A stretch of DNA of 64,000 nucleotides from Candidatus Flexicrinis proximus (GCA_016712885.1 JADJQF010000003.1:682001-746000); one strand, 5' to 3'; positions 53,138 through 63,167 are shown, counted from the stretch's first letter. Notes: generated from the sequence alone by a model not told the origin. Translations and numbers: made by a program.

Positions 53138-54119
53138 CAGACAGACCCTTGAGGAGCGCCGCGCAGGTCGCTCGCACGGTCTCGCGGACTGCATGCGTGG
53201 GCGTCATTGCCTGTTCCATGCCCAGCAAGACGGCCCCCGCGACGGGAGGCGCTTCGAGGCGTATGAGACGCGCCCGTGGAGCGACAGGCTGTATCTGTTC
53301 GGCCATCCACTGAGCGATGAGCGGCGACCCGCTATAGAAGCTGGCGGAAAGAACGATCTCAAACTCGGATTGATGAAGGTCGAGCTGATTGATGACGCCG
53401 ATCGCCAGGTCGGCCAGGCCGTCGGCAATCCAGCGCAGACCCTTGAGCGCTGTCTGATCGCCACGGCGGGCCGCCTCAAAGACGAGGGGCGCATCGGTTG
53501 CCGCGGTATGATAGCGACCCCGCGCGAGACCTTCGAGCAAGTCGGTCACACTGGACGCGCCACATTTAGCGACAAACATCTCGGCGAGGAGCGTACTCGG
53601 CCCCCGTTTGGACCAGGCGCGGCTGATGTGCTCTACGGCATAATTGACCAACTCGTGGCCGCCGCCTACCTCACCATAGGCTGCGCCATTGCCGGTCATG
53701 CGCCCCTGGCGGCCCTGAGGGTCACGACCACTGGCATTACAACTGGTGCCGGATGAGACGACGACGCCCCAGCCTTCGCTGGCGCCGGCGACCAGGCCGA
53801 TCACGCAGTCGTTGACGACCTGATAAAGGCACTTGAGGCCAAGCGTAGCAATACCGGCGTGCATGAGCGGAAGATCGCTGTCCCAATCGAAGCCAGCAAT
53901 GCCGAAGCCAGCTCCGAGGATCTGGGCGGGTTCGATGTTGGCCTGAGCGATGGCCTGGCCGACGATACGGCCCAGAACGGCGGAAAAGCCGGCCGGTCCG
54001 ATGACTTCGTGATTGCCGTTGCCGGCTTTAGCGATGGACAGACCACGGCCATCGGCATCCGAGACTACGGCAAGACTCTTGGTGTTTCCGATGTCGACGC
54101 CAAGGAAGTAACCGGTCAT
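53130..54119 (-). CDS. N-acetylglucosamine kinase-like protein (BadF/BadG family ATPase)
   Basis: 329 residues, ASKHA fold: phosphate-binding GVDIGNTKSLAVVSD near 7-21, VVSSGTSCNASGR near 120 and GGGHELVNYAVEHISRAW near 151. Sugar kinases of this family phosphorylate GlcNAc or glucosamine. Placement between GH20 and GH4 genes, with short or overlapping junctions, fits phosphorylation of the sugar set free by GH20. Confidence 0.82.
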   Translation of the reverse strand: MTGYFLGVDIGNTKSLAVVSDADGRGLSIAKAGNGNHEVIGPAGFSAVLGRIVGQAIAQANIEPAQILGAGFGIAGFDWDSDLPLMHAGIATLGLKCLYQVVNDCVIGLVAGASEGWGVVVSSGTSCNASGRDPQGRQGRMTGNGAAYGEVGGGHELVNYAVEHISRAWSKRGPSTLLAEMFVAKCGASSVTDLLEGLARGRYHTAATDAPLVFEAARRGDQTALKGLRWIADGLADLAIGVINQLDLHQSEFEIVLSASFYSGSPLIAQWMAEQIQPVAPRARLIRLEAPPVAGAVLLGMEQAMTPTHAVRETVRATCAALLKGLSDA

Positions 54120-54126
54120 TGGCGGC

Positions 54127-55413
54127 TCAAGCGAACTGCGGCAGATGCGCGCGGTGCGTGGAGATCAGGTCATCGAGAACGACATCGATCTTGTCGGCTG
54201 AGGGACCCAGGGGGTGGGCCAGCATCGCCTGATAGGCCGCCTCGCGATCCCCGTAGACTGCCGCCTGAACCGTAAGCAGCTCATAGGCTTTGACCTGAGC
54301 GATCAGACCGTTACAGGCTTCAGGCAGGGCGCGGGTCGGGATGGGAGTGATGCCGGATTTCGTGACTTTGCAGGGAAGTTCCATCACCCAATCTTCCGGG
54401 TAGCCGGCTGCCGCGCCGCCATGACGGATGTTGACGACGTGGGTTTCGTTCAGGTCGTTATAGTGCGCGTTGAGGAGCTGGCAGGCCACGGTCGAGTAAT
54501 AGGCGCCCCCGCGCTGCATCAAACCTTCAGGCGGCTGGTTGCGATCCAGCTCGGCGTATTGCGCGAAGAGGCCTTTTTCGATTTCCATGACCTTCTCAGC
54601 ACGGCTTGGAGGCCAATTATCCTGCTCGCGGCGCATCTTGTCGGTGAAGTAGAAGTAATGCAAATAGTAGTTCGGGATCAGGCGCAGCGACTCGATCAGG
54701 TGCGGCGGCCACTCCGGAGAGTCGGAGGCTTTGAGTTCGGCAAGCATCCCCGCGATGATATCGTCCCAGTAATCGGTGCTGTCCGAGACGAGCCCGCGAT
54801 GCCAGGTGAGATGATTGAGGCCGAGGGTATCAAGATCAGTGGTATCGGCGTCGAGCGTGATTCCGCGCGCCTTCAGCTTCTCGACCAGGCCCATTTTGAT
54901 GGTGATCGGGACATTACACACCCCGACCGCCGGGACATCCGGGGCGTGGCGGCTGAGCGCTTCGGTGACCAGCCCGGCCGGGTTCGTGAAGTTCACGAGC
55001 AGGGCGCCAGGGGCGAGGGCACGCATGGCATTGGCGATGTTGAGGATAATCGGAATGGTGCGGAGGGCTTTCCCCATGCCGCCGATGCCAGTGGTCTCCT
55101 GGCCGATCAGGCCGTGGCGCTGGCCGAGGTATTCGTCAGCGCGGCGTGCCTGCATCAGCCCGACGCGAAGCTGAGTGAGCACGTAGCTGGCACCTTCGAC
55201 GGCTTTGCGTACATCTGAAGTAGTGTGGATCGTAAAGGGCGCGTCGTAGGCGTCAGCCATGCGCCGAGCAAAGCCGCCGATAATTTCAAGGCGTTCGGGC
55301 TGAATATCCATGAGCCACAGTTCGCGCACGGGGAGCGTTGTAACCCGCTCCAGGAACCCTTTAATTAGCTCCGGGGTGTAGGAGGACCCACCCCCGATAA
55401 CCGCGACTTTCAT
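54127..55413 (-). CDS. Glycoside hydrolase family 4 (NAD+/metal-dependent 6-phospho-glycosidase type)
   Basis: 428 residues. It begins VAVIGGGSSYTPELIKGF, the GH4 nucleotide-binding start. NFTNPAGLVTEAL near 145 and VCNVPITIKMG near 165 contain the Asn and Cys that bind substrate and Mn2+, and GLNHLTWHRG near 196 supplies the His. GH4 enzymes cleave through transient oxidation at C3 and often act on 6-phosphoglycosides. The first gene of the four-gene minus-strand cluster; the upstream region is shared with the divergent BTAD regulator. Confidence 0.88.
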   Translation of the reverse strand: MKVAVIGGGSSYTPELIKGFLERVTTLPVRELWLMDIQPERLEIIGGFARRMADAYDAPFTIHTTSDVRKAVEGASYVLTQLRVGLMQARRADEYLGQRHGLIGQETTGIGGMGKALRTIPIILNIANAMRALAPGALLVNFTNPAGLVTEALSRHAPDVPAVGVCNVPITIKMGLVEKLKARGITLDADTTDLDTLGLNHLTWHRGLVSDSTDYWDDIIAGMLAELKASDSPEWPPHLIESLRLIPNYYLHYFYFTDKMRREQDNWPPSRAEKVMEIEKGLFAQYAELDRNQPPEGLMQRGGAYYSTVACQLLNAHYNDLNETHVVNIRHGGAAAGYPEDWVMELPCKVTKSGITPIPTRALPEACNGLIAQVKAYELLTVQAAVYGDREAAYQAMLAHPLGPSADKIDVVLDDLISTHRAHLPQFA

Positions 55414-55566
55414 GTTTCACAAACCTTTCCGATGCGGGAGGCTGCGGCGACAAGAACTGATTCTCATCTATTCTACTGTAATCGGCGGCGTGTTGATTAA
55501 TGCCGCACCGCGCCGCCTAGGATATAATTCCCACACACCTTATGCTCCATCATAGTACGATCACGA

Positions 55567-58500
55567 GTGTATCCGATGACCGATGGACAGCCTGTACCCG
55601 AATTACGAATCGAGACGTTGGGTGGACTGCGCGTCACCATCAACGGCGCGCCGATCCCGGGGTTTATCTCCCGCAAAGTCGACGCGCTCCTAGTTTACCT
55701 GGCCTGCACGCGGCGCGAACACCCTCGCGAGACCCTGGGCGAACTCTTATGGGACGACCTTTCGCAAGAACGGACGATGGGCAACCTGCGAACGGCGCTC
55801 TCCGACCTTCAGAAGCATCTGGCTCCGTATCTGAACATCAGCCGTTACAGCGCGGGGGTGACCCTGGATGCACCGATCTGGGTGGACTCGATCGTGCTGA
55901 ACAAAGCCCTCGACCAGGCGGACCGGGTGCTGCAACTGAACGAGTCGCTGAACGCGGCTGCCGCCGATGGGCTGTCGGAAGCACTGGCGCTGGTGGGCGG
56001 CGATTTCCTGCGCGGATTCAGCATCAAGAGCGCGCGCGGATTTGAAGGCTGGTACCTGCTGGAGGCGGAACGGCTGCGCGGACGGGTGATCGAGGCCTAC
56101 GGGCGCCTGGCTGAATACGCCCTGAAGAAGCGGCTGTATAAGCAAGGGTTGGATTACGCCACACGGACCCTGAAGATCGACCCCTTGTGGGAACCCGCGC
56201 ACCGATCGGTGATGAAACTGCTGGCGCTGAGCGGCCAGCGATCGCAGGCGATCGCGCAATATGAGACGTGCTGCAAGCTGCTGGAAGAAGAACTCGCGCT
56301 GGAACCCGAGGACGACACTCTGGCGTTATACGAGCAGATCATCGCCGGGGAACTCGCGCCCCAAGCGGAAACGCCGAGCGCCGTCGCGCCTACTTTCACG
56401 CTGCCGGACACGCCGTTTGTGCCGCGTCCATCGCTGCAAGCGCGAATCGATGGGCTGCTGAACCGCCCCGACTGCCGGTTAATTGCACTGGTCGGGCCAG
56501 GCGGGAGCGGCAAGACACGGCTGGCGATCGACGCGGCGGCACGCCACGCAGCGAATTTCCCGGATGGAATCGCATTTGTGCCGTTGGAGCGCGCCACCGA
56601 GACCGAAGAGGCCATCGCGGCGATTGTCAGCGCGCTGCAGATCGGCACACGGGATCACTCGCTTGAGCGCCGGTTGATCGAGCATCTTTACGGACGTGAA
56701 ATCCTACTGGTCCTGGACACGGTCGAACAGGTAAAGGGGATTTCGGCGTTCATTGAGCGACTGCTGATCGTCGCACGGTCACTGCGGATCCTGGTCACTT
56801 CTCAAGAACGGCTGAATATCAAAACCGAGTATGCCGTGAGCATCAGCGGCATGGACGTTCCGGCGGCAGATGCGGCCAACGCGGAGTCGTATCCCTCAAT
56901 CGCGCTGTTCTCGCAACACGCGGAACGGATTACCGGGGATTTCGACATGACGGCCCACCTGCCGGATGTGATCGCACTCTGCGCGTTCGTCAGTGGAAAC
57001 CCGCTGGCGATTGAACTGGCGGCGGCCTGGTCGCGCCTGATGACCCCGGCGCAAATCCTCTCAGAAATCCGGCGCAGCGGCGACTTTCTCACGTCGACAG
57101 CGCAGGATGCCCCGGACCGTCACCGCTCGATGCGGGCCGTATTCGACTGGACCTGGGCGCGATTCAGCGCGGCAGACCGCGAACTGGCGTCGAAGATGGC
57201 GGTATTCAGCGGCGATTTCTCGCCGGAGGCCGCGACAGCTATCGCGGGGGCATCGGCGGTAACCCTGACAGCGCTGGCGGATCGCTCGCTGGTGATGGTC
57301 AGCGGCGGAAGATGCAGGGTACATGGGCTTCTGCGCGGATTCCTGGTCGAGAAACTCGAGATGGATGCGGAGGCTGCCAGCAAAGCGCATTCGACACATG
57401 CGGTGTTTTTCGCGATGTGGGCAAGCAAGTTGATTCCGAGTCTGATCAAGCACACCGACAACGATTCGGTTGCGCTGGTGATCCGGGAGGCAGACAACCT
57501 CAGCAGTGCGTGGCGGTATGCGGTGGCGAGCCGAAACGCGGACTGGCTTGAACCGCTGGCCGAGGTGTATTTCTATTTTCACCGTGCGATGAACCGATAC
57601 GCTGAAGGCGCCGCTTTGATGCAGGAAGCGCTTGAAGCGCTCGGCGAAGCGAAACAGCGAGTCTTCGCCCGGATCAGCACGTTTTCGGGCGTGCTCCAGA
57701 TGTCGCTGGCGCACTACGAACAGGCGATGGTGGCGCTGCGCGCGGGAATCGCCGAATTGACGGTCAACGACGATGCCAACCTGCTGCGCATCGCACATGA
57801 CGCGATGGGTGCGACGGCCTACGCGACAGGGGATTACGATGCGGCGCGCGCCGGCTTCGAGGCAGCACTCGAGGTCGCCCGGATGATCGACGACCGGCGG
57901 GCGGCTGCAAACTCTCTCTTCCGATTGGGTGATATTCAGGCGGTTCACGGGGATTACGCCGGGGCGCAGGGATTGCTGGAGGATGGTCTTTCGCTGGGGG
58001 ACGATGCTGCAAGTCCTCATGATCGTGTGCGCTACCTGAACCTGCTGGCTGATGTGGCATGTAAAGTCGGGGACTATGAGGCTGCACACCAGTATGCCGA
58101 GGAAGCCCTGAGCGCGGCTACGGTCATCGGAAGCCGCGTGCAGCGCGGAGTCGCGCTTGCTACGCTTGGACGCGCAGACTACGGCCGCGGCCTCTATAAG
58201 GAATCGCGCGATTTCCTGCGCCGCAGCGTCGCGCAAGCCGAGGAGATCGAGAACCGCTGGGGTAAGGCATTCGGACAGGCGTATCTGGCGCGGACGTGCT
58301 GGCATCTGAATGAGCTGGCGGCAGCCCGTTTTCATCTGGAACAAGCTCAGGCCGTCGCCCAGGATATTCAGAGCGCGTGGCTGATGGCACTGATCCAACG
58401 CCTGCGCGCGCTTCCGGCAATCGAACGCAGCGGCAGCCCGATCCAAATGCTGGGAATGGCGGTCGCTCTGGCACGGAGCATCAGGGCGATACCGCTTGCG

Positions 58501-58737
58501 CTGGATGCGCTGGCCGGGCTGGCGACCGCGCTGCTGGATGCTGGCGCGCAGGAGGAGGCCGCGCTGTTCGCGCGGTGCGCGGCGTCGGATTCGGTGAGCG
58601 AGGCCGACACCCGTGCCGCCGCCGAGTCCGTGCTGGCCGTACTGCCCGCCTCGGAAAGCGGGACAGCCATTAACCGCAACGCCGTTTTTGACCGCGCAGT
58701 GGTTATTTCTGCCTCGTTTGTGCCGAACATAGCGTGA
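55567..58737 (+). CDS. BTAD/SARP-type transcription activator with NB-ARC ATPase and TPR domains
   Basis: 1056 residues. N-terminal winged-helix OmpR-like domain (about 10-95, LRIETLGGLRVTINGAPI), the bacterial transcriptional activation domain (about 110-255, LLEAERLRGRVIEAY), an NB-ARC ATPase with Walker A GPGGSGKTRL near 309-318 and LLVLDTVEQ near 379, then tandem TPRs to the end. AfsR/MalT-like proteins of this build activate transcription on ATP and ligand binding. The start may be GTG 55567 or ATG 55576. A TATAAT lies at 55523-55528. A globin gene follows after 15 bases, so both are probably cotranscribed. Confidence 0.82.
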   Translation: MYPMTDGQPVPELRIETLGGLRVTINGAPIPGFISRKVDALLVYLACTRREHPRETLGELLWDDLSQERTMGNLRTALSDLQKHLAPYLNISRYSAGVTLDAPIWVDSIVLNKALDQADRVLQLNESLNAAAADGLSEALALVGGDFLRGFSIKSARGFEGWYLLEAERLRGRVIEAYGRLAEYALKKRLYKQGLDYATRTLKIDPLWEPAHRSVMKLLALSGQRSQAIAQYETCCKLLEEELALEPEDDTLALYEQIIAGELAPQAETPSAVAPTFTLPDTPFVPRPSLQARIDGLLNRPDCRLIALVGPGGSGKTRLAIDAAARHAANFPDGIAFVPLERATETEEAIAAIVSALQIGTRDHSLERRLIEHLYGREILLVLDTVEQVKGISAFIERLLIVARSLRILVTSQERLNIKTEYAVSISGMDVPAADAANAESYPSIALFSQHAERITGDFDMTAHLPDVIALCAFVSGNPLAIELAAAWSRLMTPAQILSEIRRSGDFLTSTAQDAPDRHRSMRAVFDWTWARFSAADRELASKMAVFSGDFSPEAATAIAGASAVTLTALADRSLVMVSGGRCRVHGLLRGFLVEKLEMDAEAASKAHSTHAVFFAMWASKLIPSLIKHTDNDSVALVIREADNLSSAWRYAVASRNADWLEPLAEVYFYFHRAMNRYAEGAALMQEALEALGEAKQRVFARISTFSGVLQMSLAHYEQAMVALRAGIAELTVNDDANLLRIAHDAMGATAYATGDYDAARAGFEAALEVARMIDDRRAAANSLFRLGDIQAVHGDYAGAQGLLEDGLSLGDDAASPHDRVRYLNLLADVACKVGDYEAAHQYAEEALSAATVIGSRVQRGVALATLGRADYGRGLYKESRDFLRRSVAQAEEIENRWGKAFGQAYLARTCWHLNELAAARFHLEQAQAVAQDIQSAWLMALIQRLRALPAIERSGSPIQMLGMAVALARSIRAIPLALDALAGLATALLDAGAQEEAALFARCAASDSVSEADTRAAAESVLAVLPASESGTAINRNAVFDRAVVISASFVPNIA

Positions 58738-58752
58738 TCTCGAGGAGCAACT

Positions 58753-59187
58753 ATGAGCAACCCGATGACCTCACAGCAGCGCAATCTAGTCCGGCGCAGT
58801 TTCACGTATATCGCCCCCGAACACGCGGCGGTCGCACGGCTGTTTTACGACAAGCTGTTTGAAATCGCGCCGGATTTGCGGCACATGTTCAAACATGACA
58901 TGGACATGCAGCGGGCTAAAGTGATGCAGATGCTGGCGTCGCTGGTTTCATCACTGGATGACACCGCACACTTCGACCATACATCCCACGAGCTGGGGAA
59001 ACGACATGTAGGATACGGCGTTTCAAATCCACAGTACAAGCTTGTGGGCCAGGCATTGATATGGGCACTGCAGGAGGCCTGCCCCACAATAATGACGCCG
59101 GCAGTCACCGAGGCGTGGGCAGCGGCCTATACCAAAATCGCCGAAGCGGCCATCGAAGGTGCCGCGAACACCCACAAAGAACCCTGA
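58753..59187 (+). CDS. Single-domain globin (first of two)
   Basis: 144 residues with the globin fold. FYDKLFEIAPDLRHMF (about 31-46) gives the B-C-CD region with the conserved Phe, and the proximal heme His is H85 in LGKRHVGYGV. It resembles the globin domain of flavohemoglobins and vitreoscilla-type hemoglobins but has no reductase part. The likely role is O2 or NO binding. GAGG precedes the ATG. Followed by a PAS-GAF kinase after 62 bases. Confidence 0.88.
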   Translation: MSNPMTSQQRNLVRRSFTYIAPEHAAVARLFYDKLFEIAPDLRHMFKHDMDMQRAKVMQMLASLVSSLDDTAHFDHTSHELGKRHVGYGVSNPQYKLVGQALIWALQEACPTIMTPAVTEAWAAAYTKIAEAAIEGAANTHKEP

Positions 59188-59249
59188 AGACATCAGGTTT
59201 GAAAGTCCGTGTATGAGAGAGCTGCATTCACAGCAAGTTCGAGACGGCA

Positions 59250-60968
59250 ATGGATGATGAGCGTTACGCGTGTACGCAATACCCGGAGGTCGCAGAGGCG
59301 GAGCTCCGCAATTTATGCGGGTTTCTGAGCAATATTGCACAGAACGTTGATCTGGAGCGCTTTTCGGAAGCGCTGATCCTGTTTGTGCAAGCGGAAACCG
59401 GCAGGATTACCGATGCAAACGCCATCGCGTGCGAGCTGCTTGGCTACAGCAGCACCGAGATTCGTGAGAAGCTGATTACTGACATCGAGGTCGCGCCGCA
59501 GTCCGGCGAACAGGCGATTCGACGTTATGTTGAGACGGCGATCGAGATGGATGTCTACGAGTGCCTATACCGACAGGGTGACGGGGGAACGTTTCCCGTA
59601 CGGGTACGGCGACAGGCCATCACGCGGGATGGGAATAGTCTGATCCACTATCTGATTGAGGATCGTTCCATTCGCCACTATGTCTGGAAGGAACTCATAC
59701 GTCGCGAAGACCGTGACTTTGCCTTTCGCGAGAGGATGAAAGCCCTGAACGAAGTCAATACGTCGTTGGGAACAGCCGAGACTTTGGACGACCTGTGCAG
59801 AAAGGCAGTGTTGCTCGGAAAGGAGCGACTGGGCTTTGACCGGCTCGGGCTGTGGCTGTTCGATACACAATCGGCACTCATGAAGGGGACCTACGGCGTC
59901 GACGAGCATGGAGAGTTACGAGACGAGCATCATTCGAGCTGGGGGATCAGTGATTCCCTGATCGTCGATTTTACGACCGGTCACAAGACACCGATTGTCT
60001 CAACCGATGTGGCACCGATCTATGATAGTCAGTCTCACATCATTGGTTATGGTTGGCATCTTTCCGCTCCGATGCACCATGAGGACCAGTTTATCGGTTA
60101 TGTATCAGCAGACAACTTCCTCTCCGGTCAGCCGATGCGAAACTATCAACCGGAACTGCTGAGGAGTTATGCGGCCGCGGTCGGTCAGTACTGCGCCCAT
60201 CATCTGGCCAGGGAGTCTGCAAAGCGCCTGGCGGAAGACATGCGGTCGCAGGAAAAGCGCATTCAGATGCTCGGCACGTTCATCTCCCATATTGGCCACG
60301 ATTTTCGCACCCCGCTGACCGTCATCAATACGAGCGCCTACCTGCTCAGCAGATCCAACGACCCCGCGCGAAAGGCCGAGCTCGCCGCGAGGATTGAAGG
60401 CCAGGTCGACTATATCAACCGGGTAGTCCACGAGATGCTGACTGCGGTGTCTTTAGAAGAACCTTCGGAATTCTCATTCCAATGGACCAGTCTCAGGGCG
60501 CTGATTAACAGCGCGGTCGAATCCGTCACAAATCTGGCCACCGAGAAGGGGCTCCGGTGGACGTATGAGGTGCCGCCGCCTACCGTACTTGCTGCCGACC
60601 AGGTGCAGTTGGAGCGGGCCATACGCGAGATCCTGCACAACGCAATCATATTCACCAACGCCGGTGGGCACATCACCGTAAGCACGGAGGTCGACGAAAA
60701 ACACATCACGATACGGGTAAACGACACCGGCATTGGTATTGCCGCTGGAGAACAGGAAAAAATCTTTCAACACCTCTACCGGGTCGATCAAGCGAGGACG
60801 ACACAGGGTGTCGGACTGGGACTGACCCTGGCGAAGAGAATCGTGGAGGCCCACGGGGGATTCATCCGGGTCGCCAGTACGCCCGACGTGGGCAGCACAT
60901 TTGAAATCGTTTTGCCGCTGGAGGCGGACATCGGGCCGAACGCGACCTACAAGGGCAACCAGAAGTAG
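59250..60968 (+). CDS. PAS-GAF sensor histidine kinase
   Basis: 572 residues, no membrane segments, so cytoplasmic. PAS domain (about 25-135, FVQAETGRITDANAIACELLGY), GAF-like domain (about 165-320, LGFDRLGLWLFD), HisKA with the phospho-acceptor H350 in HIGHDFRTPLTVI, and HATPase_c with N box IREILHNAIIFTNAGG near 455 and VNDTGIGIA near 490. The receiver domain and a cognate response regulator are absent from the window, so it is an orphan kinase. It is embedded between two globin genes. Confidence 0.9.
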   Translation: MDDERYACTQYPEVAEAELRNLCGFLSNIAQNVDLERFSEALILFVQAETGRITDANAIACELLGYSSTEIREKLITDIEVAPQSGEQAIRRYVETAIEMDVYECLYRQGDGGTFPVRVRRQAITRDGNSLIHYLIEDRSIRHYVWKELIRREDRDFAFRERMKALNEVNTSLGTAETLDDLCRKAVLLGKERLGFDRLGLWLFDTQSALMKGTYGVDEHGELRDEHHSSWGISDSLIVDFTTGHKTPIVSTDVAPIYDSQSHIIGYGWHLSAPMHHEDQFIGYVSADNFLSGQPMRNYQPELLRSYAAAVGQYCAHHLARESAKRLAEDMRSQEKRIQMLGTFISHIGHDFRTPLTVINTSAYLLSRSNDPARKAELAARIEGQVDYINRVVHEMLTAVSLEEPSEFSFQWTSLRALINSAVESVTNLATEKGLRWTYEVPPPTVLAADQVQLERAIREILHNAIIFTNAGGHITVSTEVDEKHITIRVNDTGIGIAAGEQEKIFQHLYRVDQARTTQGVGLGLTLAKRIVEAHGGFIRVASTPDVGSTFEIVLPLEADIGPNATYKGNQK

Positions 60969-61037
60969 ACGATTTCTGGACGATCATGCAATAGCCTTTG
61001 ATCATCGCTTGTAACTAACAACGGAGATCAAAAGACC

Positions 61038-61475
61038 ATGACCCTGAACAGCCAGCAAATCGCGCTTATCCAGTCCGCAGTTCCAACCATTGTTGCCCAA
61101 TCAGAAGCCGTCGCGTCGGCATTTTACGCCCAGTTGTTCGCGCTCGATCCGTCGCTTCGCGCGATGTTCCGCGGGGACATGACCGAACAGGGACGCAAGC
61201 TGATGCAGATGCTGGGCGTCGCGCTCTCAAATCTCGACAAGCTTGACACCCTGCGGCCCGCATTGCGCGCGCTGGGCGAGCGCCACCTCAATTACGGCGT
61301 TTCCGACCATCACTACAGTGTAGTCGGCACGGCGCTGATCAATACGCTTGAACTGCTGCTGGGCGAAGCCTTCACGGCCGATACGCGGGCCGCGTGGGCC
61401 ACGCTGTACGGCGACCTGACACACGCGATCAAGTCAGGCTTGTATCCGGTTGTAACGGAAGCGGCGGCTGATTAG
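61038..61475 (+). CDS. Single-domain globin (second of two)
   Basis: 145 residues. FYAQLFALDPSLRAMFRGD (about 29-47) and the proximal His H83 in GERHLNYGVSDHHY define a flavohemoglobin-type globin domain without reductase. It shares about a third of positions with the globin at 58753, so the two are an old duplication or separate recruits rather than a recent copy. AACGGAG precedes the ATG. A three-stem element follows the stop. Confidence 0.88.
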   Translation: MTLNSQQIALIQSAVPTIVAQSEAVASAFYAQLFALDPSLRAMFRGDMTEQGRKLMQMLGVALSNLDKLDTLRPALRALGERHLNYGVSDHHYSVVGTALINTLELLLGEAFTADTRAAWATLYGDLTHAIKSGLYPVVTEAAAD

Positions 61476-61491
61476 CGCGGGTTATGCATTT

Positions 61492-61585
61492 TTGGGGGTT
61501 CCGCCCCAAGCCCCGGTGGCGGCGTTTTCACTCCTGTACCACCCACCGGCGAATTGAGCGAGTAAGCCCGCTCAATTCGCCGGTG
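61492..61585. repeat. Three-stem intergenic element, copy G
   Basis: TTGGGG/CCCCAA (61492-61509), a weak second stem, and a perfect 17-bp third stem CACCGGCGAATTGAGCG with its complement (61544-61585). The stem-3 sequence differs widely from copies A, D and E, but its position and length are kept. It starts 17 bases after the globin stop. Confidence 0.75.
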
Positions 61586-61796
61586 ATGGGGTCCAGAGGG
61601 TGGTAAGCCTTTCGCGGAGGCGCAGCGGCACCGACCTTACTGACCAAATCCACTACATCATCCAGAGTCTTTGGCTTAAACGTAGAAACGACAGCATTGT
61701 GAAGGAGAGGTTGGGCGTCGATTCGGGTCCGATCTCTCCTTTTTTCGATTCGGGAGCTAGCGCCGAAGCGGGAAAACAGGGTAACAGGCTAGGTTT

Positions 61797-61882
61797 GTTA
61801 GGAATCCGAACTAACCTCTTGACAACACGAAACAGGCGCGTTACATTGTGGGCAGCTAGGTAAGTTAGTAATACTAACTAAC
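61797..61882 (+). promoter_or_regulatory. Sigma-70-type promoter flanked by two copies of a 19-bp operator
   Basis: TTGACA (61819-61824), 17 bases, then TACATT (61842-61847). The 19-mer GTTAGNAATNCNAACTAAC occurs at 61797-61815 (just before -35) and 61864-61882 (just after the expected start), 16 of 19 positions identical. The arrangement suggests repression by looping or road-block. The solute-binding gene starts at 61920. Confidence 0.7.
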
Positions 61883-61919
61883 CATAGTCTCGCTCGCTGG
61901 TGCCTGTGGAGGTTCTCCT

Positions 61920-63167
61920 ATGAAGCGTTTCGCACTGGTCCTATTGGCGGCACTCCTGCTGGTCAGCATGATGCCTGTCGCCGCTCAGGACAACACAATC
62001 GAAGTTTACATTACTGGATTGACCGAAGATTCAATGAACTGGTTCCGCAATGAGGTCTTCCCCGCATTCGAAGCCGCCAACCCCGGCGTCGATGTCGAGA
62101 TTCTGACCGGTGGATGGGGCGATTTCGACGCCACTGTCGCCGGCTGGATCACTACGGGTGATGGCCCCGACGTCGTGTATCTGGGCAGCGAATACGCCGC
62201 GACCTTCGGGCCGCTGCTGGCTGATCTGGATCCGTATCTCGGCGACTGGGAAGATCTGGCCCAGTATCTGCCGACCACCCTTGAGACCGTCACGTTCGAC
62301 GGCCATATGCGCGGTCTGCCGCTGTTGATTTCGCCGCGCCCGATTTTCTACCGCACCGATCTGTTCGCCGAAGGCTCGGCTGTCCCGACCACTTTCAGCG
62401 AATCGCTCGAGTTTGTTGCCGCCAATACGGAATCTGGCGACAGCGGCCTGACCAAGCAAGGGTTCATGGATATCGGCGGCGGTCTGTTCGACGCGCAGGA
62501 ATTCATTGCCTACATCTGGTCGGCTGGCGGCGAACTGTACAACGAAGACGGCAGCAGCGCGTTCGACAGCGATGCCACCCGTGAAGCCCTGCAATACATG
62601 TATGACCGCCGCCGCGCCGTACTCCCGACTGAAGCTTCGGTCGGTCTGCCGCCGCTGGAAGGCACCCCGCTCGGTTCTGGCGCAGTCGTTGCCGGCATCT
62701 ACCCGATGTGGAACGTCCCCGCCCTGAGCGACGAAGTGTGGAACAGCGTCGAGATTGCCCCGTATCCTGCTGGCGAAAACGGCGAGCCGGTTGTCCAGGT
62801 CTTCATTGACTGGCTGAGCGTCCCTGCGTATGTTTCGGAAGAGAAGCTGCCGCTGGTTGTCGACTTCCTCAAGTTCCTCGGAAGCAAGGACAACGCGATC
62901 GCCCTGAGCGCCGTCCAGGGGTTCACCCCGGCACGCGTCGATGCATGGGAAGAGCTGCGCGCGAATAACCCGGTATGGGCAAAGCTGCTGGAACTGGCCG
63001 AGACCTATGGCCGCGCCTTCAGCGACATCCGCGCCAGCGCCGAACTGCGTCCGCTGATTATCGAACAGGTCAACCTGTTCCTGACCGACCAGCAGAGCCT
63101 CGACGACACGATGGAGACGTTGAAGGAAGAATACGACGCCATCCTGGAAGCCAACGGCTACCTATAA
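61920..63167 (+). CDS. Sugar ABC transporter extracellular solute-binding protein
   Basis: 415 residues. Signal peptide about 1-23 (cleavage near VAAQD), no lipobox. Family 1 binding-protein features: FEAANPGVDVEILTGGWGDF, TTGDGPDVVYLGSEYA, RGLPLLISPRPIFYRTDLF and a C-terminal FLKFLGSKDNAIALS. GGAGG lies nine bases before the ATG. It leads an operon whose permease starts at 63310, and is under the promoter at 61819-61847. Confidence 0.9.
   Translation: MKRFALVLLAALLLVSMMPVAAQDNTIEVYITGLTEDSMNWFRNEVFPAFEAANPGVDVEILTGGWGDFDATVAGWITTGDGPDVVYLGSEYAATFGPLLADLDPYLGDWEDLAQYLPTTLETVTFDGHMRGLPLLISPRPIFYRTDLFAEGSAVPTTFSESLEFVAANTESGDSGLTKQGFMDIGGGLFDAQEFIAYIWSAGGELYNEDGSSAFDSDATREALQYMYDRRRAVLPTEASVGLPPLEGTPLGSGAVVAGIYPMWNVPALSDEVWNSVEIAPYPAGENGEPVVQVFIDWLSVPAYVSEEKLPLVVDFLKFLGSKDNAIALSAVQGFTPARVDAWEELRANNPVWAKLLELAETYGRAFSDIRASAELRPLIIEQVNLFLTDQQSLDDTMETLKEEYDAILEANGYL

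Noticed and set aside
61600..61863. 87-codon plus-strand frame before the solute-binding gene
   Set aside because: It runs through the tail of repeat copy G and the promoter/operator region, with no ribosome site or domain.
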